Origin: Sanguinoderma infundibulare
Taxonomy: Eukaryota > Basidiomycota > Agaricomycetes > Polyporales > Polyporaceae
Assembly (NCBI GenBank): GCA_032821775.1
Contig: JAVLRN010000005.1
Location: forward strand, 3,968,001-4,032,000
Direction of reading: 5' to 3'
DNA length: 64,000 bases
Shown: positions 55,710-64,000 of the stretch, one piece after another
Layout of the letters: every line of letters starts with the position of its first letter
Position numbering within the stretch: position 1 is the stretch's first letter
The notes under the pieces: model-generated
The model's input: the letters and a program-made list of their open reading frames with translations, nothing else
The model's database searches: none
Told to the model about the DNA's origin: nothing
Position numbers and translations under genes: made by a program

Positions 55710-58311
55710 AGAGAGAACGACGAGGGGGCAGAAGGGGATGCGGTCGAGTAGAAGCAAGGACTAGGAGTGAAGAGAAGGGAGGTCAGCACTCAATGCTCTC
55801 TCGGGTGCGTAGACGGAGACGGGCAGGCAGCATGGAGGCGAAGCAAGGACGGGCTGGCCAGCACGCGGGGAAGGCCAAGGCCGTTTGTGCAATCGGGAGG
55901 AAGGAAGGGCGGGCGAGTTGGCACGGTAAGGAGAGAGGAGAGATGGGCGCGGGCGCGAGGAAGAAGCACGGGGAGGGCGAGATGTGAGTCGGGGGACGGG
56001 TATGGGTATGGGTGGCGAGTGACAGCCACTGATTAGGCGGGAGTGAGGAGTGACAGGGACCGAAGATGGGGGAGAGGGAAAGCTGCTTGCCGGCATCTGA
56101 AGTCCATCTGGAATCTGGGATTCTTCCGTAGACCGAAATTGCTGCGGGTGATGAAATTGGATCCGGATTGTTGGAATGCTTCGCGAGCGCAGCGCTGCGC
56201 TGTCGATCCCGTAGGGGCTCGGATGAATGCGCGGCTGGGAGAGAAGGGATGGTGGATATGGTGCATGTGGCAGTATGCTTGTAACACGTCGCCCAAGACA
56301 GAGCTGAGGAAATGAGAGAGAAGAAACGACGTCGGTAGAGGGATAGATGCGCATGTGGCCAGCTCGTACCTGAAAGTTATCGCGCTCGTGCAGGTTCGTG
56401 CTCGCTCGGCTACAAGTCCGTCCCTGGAAGTTGATGTGCTGCAGATGTGGGTGTATGCGTCATCTGCATCTGCGTTCATCAGCCCGAATGGTGGTGTGGT
56501 CGGGTAGCGCTAGAAAGCCGGCGGCGGGTAGAACATCCATCGTATCTGGCCTGCGGCGTCGTCGGGGAGGGAGAGCCAAGTCGCTCATGGGCGCAAGCAC
56601 GACGAGGGCGCGCCCCCCGCCCAATTTCTCAGGGCGTCAACTTCTCCCGCGAACGCGGCCCGGCGCCTGACACTTTTGCGGTCAAACGTCCACTGCCAAT
56701 ATTATAATATGTACGCCGGTCTTCTCTCTCTCGTTCCTGTGTCGTCATCGCGGTGATACTTTCCCGGCTCGCGCCGTCGAAAAGGCCTCAAGCGAAACCA
56801 CCCAGATCATCCCGACTCCACTGTTTGTTTTACATAACTTATACGCCGACGACGCGAGCCTCGATGTTGACATGTGACAACTCGCGCGGTCTTGCCCTAC
56901 TCCAACCTTGCACCGATACGCCCTGATACGCCGTGCTCATGCATCACCACGCGTCGTAAGCTAGCCCCTGTGCACCGACTGATCGATCGCGCGAAAGCCA
57001 AACTCCTGACGATCGCTCGAGCCGCCGTACGTGTAGCCGCTAGCCGACGACCGCGACGATCGCCATCCGAGTCGTCGTGGAGCGTCGTTGCGGTTACTGT
57101 ACTTGCAACTTTTCGAAGGAAGGGTTCGTGGTGGTACACTCGAAGGAAAGAATCGTGGTCAACTCTCCTCCTTGACACAAACACTCGAATGCGTGTGGCC
57201 ATCACATACATACGTACCTACCCGTGGATGCGGTTCCCGGCGAACACGCGTGTCGGCGTGCCAGGTTATGTTCATGAGATCTCGCGTGGAGGATCGCCAT
57301 GACCTGCCCTGACGTTTCCATCGAGTATTCTTTCTGCGCGAGTAACTAGCAACCCCAGCCGAGGCTCGTGATGCTTTTCGAACGCCTTCCGCTTGACGTC
57401 GACTCGGATGACCGGTGTATGTGCTATGTAAGTTCGCCGACTCCACCGCTCGTTGTCCAAACGTTCAAGTTGTAGAGGACGAACAAGTCCGATTCAAGGC
57501 TCTCCTCCGCCCTGCGGTCGACGACGGCACCGATGTCGTCAGCGGTCCGCCTTGCCACTAGAGGCACAGCACCAGAACAACACCAGACAGCGTGGTTCAT
57601 GATCCAACAAGACTAGACCAAGATGAGATTTACACGCGTACGCCCGCGGCACTTTTTATTCATTCTGCCACCACGCAAAACCGAGCTTACAACTTTTTGG
57701 AGCGACACATGAGAGAAGACAGATAGACGACGAGGACGACGAGCGCAAGTTCAAGCAAGTGATACGGGCGAGTATTAAGCGGTGTGGGGAGGAAAACAGT
57801 CCTCGAATAGTCGACGGGCAGTAAAAGGTATAGAGACACATATACGACATAAAAACGCTTGTATGCGTCGGCGAAGTGAGGGGGGAATACAAGTGCGAGA
57901 ACATGATGCATGCGGATATCGGTCACCGACACATACGTACGGCCAGTAACGGGTAACGGTCAACATGAACACAAACGAGCACGGGCATGGAGATCGACCA
58001 ACGCTGGGGAATGGGAATTAGAAGAGCGTGTTTGTACAGGTATGTGTGGTATGTGTACGGGTTGCGGTGATATACGATATATACGAGTAAATCAAACGTA
58101 TGAGCGAAGGACAGAGACCGAGATGAAGCCGAGCGGGTGAACGGTACGAGACGAAAATTTCCGACAAGAGCGACAACGACAAGACGAGAGCGAGATCGGG
58201 TATCGACGACGCAACACGGCCGCCCTCCGCTCCTCCTCCACGGCCGGGAGCGGGACGGACGGACAACGTCGCTACAGCCGGGCCTTGGAAGAGACAGAGC
58301 GACGCCTGCGC
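55710..58311. other. Intergenic, no gene recognised
   Basis: 55.7-56.4 kb probably includes the promoter and a first exon of the membrane protein. 57.6-58.3 kb is likely the 3' UTR of the large zinc-finger gene. Nothing else could be supported. Confidence 0.45.
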
Positions 58312-60817
58312 CTACGCCCTCATTCCAACGGCAGCGGGGATTCGTACTTGATCAGCCCCGTGGGACTCCCCTCCGGCCCCAGCACCGCCAACTCCAGGGG
58401 ATCCGGGCCCACGCCGTCCGGGAGGGGATAGCCCACGTCCAAGATCGCCTGGTGAGCCAGGTGCGGATGCATGACCTGCTGCGGGTGATGAGGCCCCGAA
58501 TGCGCGTGGAGAGGCGGCGGGTGAGGGTGAGAAGGATGGCGAACGTGCAGCCCATCCTGGAAGCTGTCCGGTCCCGGACCCGCCTGCTGCTGAGGAAAAT
58601 ACGCCGCCGCCGCTGCGCCCATAGGATGCGGACTGCCCGAAAGTGGACCCGACGACCCATACACTTCCACCGTGAGCCGCCGGAGGTACTCCTCCTCCGA
58701 ATTGCGTCTCTCCCGCTCCGCCGTCTCCTCGCGCTGCTGCTGCTGAAGCCGCTGCCGGAGCTGCTCCTGCTGCTGCCTGTGCAGCTCGAGCGAATAGTGA
58801 TGCGCCTGCGCCGCTAGATGAGGGTTCTGGGCCAGCTGATGCCGGAGGGGGGCTGAGACTGGCGCGATCGACGAGTGCGAGTTGCGCGGCGGATATGACG
58901 AGTCCGGAGGAGGTGGTGGGCCGCGAGAGTGGGCCGCCGGTTGCTGACGGACCCCCACCTGCTGCTGCTGATAGCGGTACAAATGGTCGAGTTGCTGCTG
59001 CATCTGCAGGTGGGTCATTGCAGAGTTCCATGACTGAGAGCCGTCGAGACTGGGGCCTGGATTCGGACCCGTATTCGTACTCGCGCCCGCCGCCGCTGCT
59101 AACTGGGCGGCCAAGTGCATCTCCGCCGCCGCCGAGCCGTTCGGCCCGGTCACGTGGGCCGTCATCGTCGTCGGATCCAGAGTAAGGTCGCTTCCGAGGG
59201 TTGGACGCGCGAGGTGTGTAGCGGAAAGCTGCTGAGGATTCGGGGGAGTACGACGGTGCGGCTGAGCCGCCTGTTGCTGGAGCGTGGAAGGAAAATGGTG
59301 AGTCGTATCCGCCGGGAGACGTCGGTTCGTCTGGTCCTCCTGCATCCTCGCTGCTGCCTCCATAGCCGCTGCCGAGTCGGCGAATGGGCTCGAGACCGCC
59401 GCCGAGGCGTCCAGATCCGATGGCAAAGCGAAGGGATAGCTCTGGCCCGCGAGACGAGCCCAGGCTTGGTATTGCTCCAGGTCCTGGAGGGAAACCGCCG
59501 GAACCGGCAGACCCTGGTGGGTAGTAGTATGAGGCGGGAGCGGTGCCTGGGCGAACAGCTGTTGAGGGTCTCCGTCCGTGATATGGGCCTGTGGGTGTGG
59601 GGGGAGGTAGTACGGATGAGTGTGTGAGGGGTTGCTGTTGTTGGGATGGGGCGGGGAACGACGCATGGGGAGCGGGCCCGGGTGGGGGTGGGAGAGACCG
59701 GACGGGAGGGAGGGATGAGGCGACGACCGCGCTGAGAGGTGGGAGGGATCGTGAGGACTCTGACCCTGGGGCTGCTGCTGGTGCTGGTGTATTGCCGCTG
59801 CTAGATCCTGGGCGAGGGGCGGCTGGGATATCGGGGAGACTGAAGTTGAATTCGGAGGCGGGGGGGACGAGAAAGGACTGGCCCGAGTGGTGCTGGTGCT
59901 GTTGGTTGTGGAGAGAGGCGGGGCCTGCGGGAGAAGCTGATGATGCAGAGGTTGAGGCACGAAAGGACTGGCCGGGGTCACGAAAGGAATGACTGTTTGT
60001 GGGGCGCTGGTTGGGACGGTCGACGTCTGAAGTCTGGATGTGCCATGTACTACTCCCTGTCTGAAGAAAGGCATTTGCGCCTTCGTAACCGGTGGAGGTG
60101 CCAGGACGCTGAGAGATGGGGAGGACAGCGTGGGAACCGTCCTCTGTCTTAACGGCCATGGTGGGGACAGAGCCGTTGAGGGACGGGTTGGAGGTAGGGG
60201 AGCCTGAGGATGGGATGGCGGCGGAAGCGGTGCGCTTACCGCGAGAACTGCCGCCCTTTGTGGCGGCGGTCATGTTGGCGTGGAGGGTGGTGAGCTCCTG
60301 CATCATGCGCTCGTTCTGGTCCTGCTTGTCGGCGTGGACGGTCTGAGCATGCTGGCGGAGGTTGTCGAGGCGGGAGAACTGCTTTGAGCAGTGGCAGGTG
60401 AAGGGCCGCTCGCCGGTATGTTTCCTGTGGGGATGAGGGCGTCGATGAGCGTGATGACGGGCGGGATGTGGGCGCGACGGAATGGGGAGAAAGACGCGTA
60501 AGGGGGACCGGAAAGAGGGAAAGTGGAGGATCAGGGAGGACGTACCTGATGTGCCTGGCCAAGTGTTCGCTCCTGCTGAAAACCATCCTGCACTCGCCGT
60601 AACCGCGGCACTGGAAGGTCTTGGCCGGGGCGGGACGATAGCGCGTCTTGCCGACGCCTGAGCTGGCGGCTGACGCGGTGCGGGGGTCATTGGGGGGTGC
60701 GGTGAAGACGGAGGGGGCGACGACGGCCGCCATGGGGGAGTCCTTTGTGTCTGTGGGTGAGGGAGGCGCGGTGGACAGGGAGGGCGAGAGCGATTGCGGG
60801 GACTTTTGGCTGTCCAT
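58312..60817 (-). CDS. C2H2 transcription factor with two fingers and long low-complexity tail
   Basis: ATG at 60817 starts [20 protein letters not shown]. Finger 1 is [19 protein letters not shown] with ARHIRKH, split by a 121-nt intron (60425-60545) inside HIR|KH; finger 2 is [17 protein letters not shown] with QTVH and has only one residue between its cysteines. This paired arrangement is known from fungal stress and nutrient regulators related to Usv1/Rgm1/Com2/Msn2. A basic patch (SSRGKRTAS) and a long Pro/Ser/Gly-rich region follow. Near the C-terminus [16 protein letters not shown] and [12 protein letters not shown] stand out as ordered motifs and confirm the chosen frame. Stop at 58312, about 790 residues. 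A second open frame of 584 codons overlaps it on the same strand but lacks these motifs. Confidence 0.8.
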
Positions 60818-63800
60818 TGGCCGTTGGAAGCGGCAGAGTCCCAACCTAAAAGGTGCCTGAAATCTCAATTAAGGCACCTCCCCGTCGGACTTTGAATCCC
60901 CGTCCGCTCCCCCGGCTCAGGCACTCTTGCGCCGGTACCGAATCTAGAAGGGCGACGCCTCGCCCGCCTCGCCAACTTTGTCCTGAAAACATATCAGAAC
61001 ATATCCCGCCCCTTGCATATCCACTTCGCCCACGCGACTCGGATCGTGACGCAGTTCCCCCGTCGCCGTCGTGGCTACCGCGGCGCGCCCCCCGACCAGA
61101 CGAGGGCCTGCGGCAGGCCCTTGCAATCAGTCGGTGAATCGCTGGGCTATCTCCACGTGCCCACGCCGATTCGAGCCAATCTTTCCCGCACATCGACAGC
61201 TGGCCTCTCCTGCGCGTTTCGCCATCCACGCCGCACGCCTCCTCCATTCCGCACTCGCGCCTTCCCTCCTTCTCTCCCATCCGAGCCCCCAACGAACTCA
61301 TCTTCCTGTGTGATCCCGAGTCCGAGTCCGTCTCGGCGTGCGCCCTGTCATGTACCCCAACGCGCTCCGTGTCGCCAGCCGCCCGTACGCGCTCCCGAGC
61401 CCCGCTCCCAGCGCTCACTTTGGCTATCCTTGTCTGCACGGTGTCTGCAAACTGTCTGCAAACACACATATTCAGAACGACTCATTCATTCCTTGCTCAC
61501 CTCCTCGGCTGCTCTCCCAGCGTGTGACAGCCTCTGCCATCCGGCTCTGTCTTTCTCCCGGCCGAGCTTCTCCTTCAAACACGAAGCGGTTCCTTTGTCA
61601 GACGGCCTTGAGACAAATGTGTGCATCATGCGCCTCGTCCTCCTCGACCTCTTCTCTGTCCCGCACGCCGATCCGGATCCTGCTCAATCCCTTCCCCGAA
61701 TGGCATCCCGCATCTCGACTGTCCATCCATCCATGCATTTCTTCGATTCATCACCGTCCGCGGAGGACAGCCCCAAAGGGTCCTAGTCCTCAAATCGACT
61801 CTCGCCTGCCCTTAAGCAGTCCCCCTCGACATACTACCAATCCGGCCCGTCTCCTCCAGCACTCGCCGTTTTTCTGTTCTACTTCTCAAGCCCGCCCCTC
61901 CTTGTCTTCGCCCCAGACGTAAGTCCCGGGTCCTTTTTGACCCATTCAGAATCATCGGCGCCGCACAATGTACGCGGCCAACCCTCTGGGCCCTCTCGCC
62001 ACATCGCACGCACGCCCAGCTAGGCTGGCCGCCGCAGCCAGCTGCCCCCACTGGCCGCCGGCTGCCACCTCCCCCGACGGAGGCAAGAGCCATGGGGCAG
62101 GGACGGTTCAAGGGACGCGACCTCTCCGTCCCACCTCGCCCCCTGGTGGCTGTGCTCCCTCTTCCCCTGGCCAATCAGGGCCCCCGATGCGGCTTTCCCC
62201 ACGTGGAGAACCTGCCCAGATTGGGCAAGCAGGGATGCCGGTCGGGCATGCCGGCTCGACTAGAGCTCTCTCTCTCACTCTTCCCTCGTCCGCCCCCCCT
62301 TCGATGTCGCCACACACGGACGTGGGACGCATCGGTCGATGCCGCCAGTGCTCAGCTCTCTTTCAGACTCCCAGCGTTTGACATTTTCGTCCACGGGCTT
62401 CTCGACGCTGCCCAGGGGCAGTTGGCTCTCGTACCCACGTGTCGCAAAACTTCTGCCGGAACGCACACCTTCTTTTTCTGACAGACATGCATACATACAA
62501 CCCCCGTCCGGTTCGCTGCTCGTGCCCGTGTCTCGCGTAACTGCGACTGTGACTGCGACTGCGTCCGCGGCGCGCCTTCTTTCTATGTAACCGCGCACCG
62601 GCCCAGCGGCGCGGTCGGGAGAACACCAGAACCAGAACCTCCTTCGCTCTCCTTATCATCCCTTGTCCTTCGTCCACGCGCATCGACAGCCGCCGCGCAG
62701 CTGCGAGGGACATATGGCCCACAGCGACGTCCGCGCAAGCTGCGCATCAGATACAGATTTCCACTTCTCTCCTCCGTCCCCGTGACAGCGGCGCCGATCC
62801 GCTGGGCCTCACCCAGGCCGACCACGGTCCCTCCCCAACTCCCTCTCTTCGTCCGTCACGGTCCGCCCGCTTCCATCTCACCTTTTGCCTTGCCTGACTT
62901 GCAGCGAAGGCGTCGGAGCAAATAATGATCAGCGCTGCGACACGTCCATTCGAAACGTTTCCGTCTGGCCGGTTCGTGTGGTCGTGTCGCGTCGTGTCGT
63001 TGATTATGCAGTATTACTGACCTAGTATTACTTATCACCTGTGTGAGTACGTGAGCGCGTCCCACACGCCGTAATGCTGATCGTCTGCGGATCACGGTTG
63101 CGAGTGTTGTTGTAAAACCTCACCGGTCGCCGTTTCCTCCCGGCTCGCTTGTTTTGCTCTTCACGTTCGCCCCACACAAACAGGTAACTGTAACTCACGC
63201 GCACGCACCCAACCCGGGTCCCGCAGCAGTGAGCGCGATTTTGTCAGCGCCATCTCCGCGGTGTCATCGACGGTGATCGCACATGGACACGGACACACAC
63301 ACACACGCACCCCTACCCGCCATGCCGCATCCGGACCGTCTCTGTGCCGCCTAGGCATCATTCGTCGAAACCACAGAGACGAGCGTATGCTATGGTCGTA
63401 ATCACCTGCAGCCCTCGCAGGCCGTGGTTGCTGCTCTCTCGGCGAAACTCGAGCTTACCGGGCCGCCGCCGTCGTATCTAGAGAGACGACCTCTTTGTTA
63501 TAGAGACCGCAGCTGGATGGGTCCATGGGCTGAAGCTGCGCGCAGCATTCGACATGGGCATGTATACGCCTAGGCGCGCTAGGCTCGGGATCAAAACACA
63601 CCGACTCCCATCTCGATGGTGGCCGCCCGAAGGTCGGTTATTGGCCATGAGCGTCTCGTCCTCGTCCTCCTTCCGCCGGCGGCCTCTCAGTACTCAGTGG
63701 TGGGCGGGCGCCAGTGAGCACGATATCAGACCGAGAGCGGTCACTATCAGTTGTGTAAAATGGTCCGAAGGGAGCGATAGATAATGATGCGAGGCGCGCG

Positions 63801-64000
63801 GACGCGGGGCTAGCGCGTCGCAAGCCCCGAGGGCCGAACGTGCGAGCTGGGGGTGCCTGGGCAGCACAGGAATGTTGAGCTCTGTCTAGCGAGATGGGTG
63901 AGGGTCGATGGATCGATGACGGACCCTAACTAGGCCTCTCGGAATCGCGAGACGTGCATCTTGCGCCCTGACTGCGCACGCGTCCGCGAAGCATAAACTA
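60818..64000. other. Long upstream region of the zinc-finger gene, no gene recognised
   Basis: About 3.2 kb, C-rich to pyrimidine-rich on the plus strand near the gene. ORFs at 61.0-62.5 kb are long only because of GC content and show Pro/Ser/Arg composition without domains. A (CA)n run lies near 63290-63310. Much of this may be promoter or 5' UTR of the transcription factor. Confidence 0.45.

Noticed and set aside
61013..62481. Series of long Pro/Ser/Arg-rich plus-strand ORFs
   Set aside because: GC-rich upstream region; no motifs, no splice logic, several overlapping frames equally open.
1..64000. CRISPR arrays, bacterial operons or Shine-Dalgarno sites
   Set aside because: The sequence is eukaryotic with introns; no regularly spaced direct repeats of that kind were seen.

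Overview
The window is nuclear DNA of a filamentous basidiomycete, most likely an agaricomycete (white-rot polypore type; inferred, species not assigned). Genes are split by many 45-65 nt GT-AG introns, coding DNA is GC-rich, and the families are typical of that group: fungal P450, GT69/CAP59-type glycosyltransferase, DASH subunit Duo1, large BTB/POZ and Fe2OG dioxygenase families, MULE transposons.

Layout. 1-921: a perfect long inverted repeat at the left edge. 921-2947: decayed sequence with F-box/LRR-like remnants. 2948-5310 (-): a complete multi-exon cytochrome P450. 5810-6790: two tRNA-headed SINE-like elements facing opposite ways but sharing the same 3' tail. 7525-8920 (-): C2H2 zinc-finger regulator. 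10019-11142: truncated Fe2OG gene joined to a dispersed 200-bp repeat. 11143-19664: an 8.5-kb Mutator-like element (MULE) with ~0.3-kb terminal inverted repeats, a 9-bp target duplication, a stop-damaged SWIM transposase and fragments of host-like genes (F-box, Gbp2/Npl3-like RS/RRM protein, others).

20-49.6 kb is an accessory region where two families alternate: BTB/POZ genes (20.4, 25.0 pseudo, 26.1, 36.1, 37.3, 46.9, 48.6 kb) and Fe2OG dioxygenase genes or wrecks (28.0, 30.2, 31.5, 34.4, 41.3 kb; also 10.0 kb). Only the 34.4-kb Fe2OG copy reads intact throughout. A decayed RBR ubiquitin ligase lies at 23-24.4 kb. The region is interrupted by a small secreted Kre9/KNH-like protein, a GT69-type glycosyltransferase and the mitochondrial complex III assembly factor Cbp3.

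50-64 kb is more conventional: DUO1, an unrecognised fragment, a single-pass membrane protein, and a large C2H2 transcription factor with a long upstream region. The strongest unusual signals are the gene-carrying MULE, the SINE pair with a shared palindromic tail, and the interleaved BTB/Fe2OG expansion with a conserved C-terminal FGA[DE] motif in the BTB proteins.
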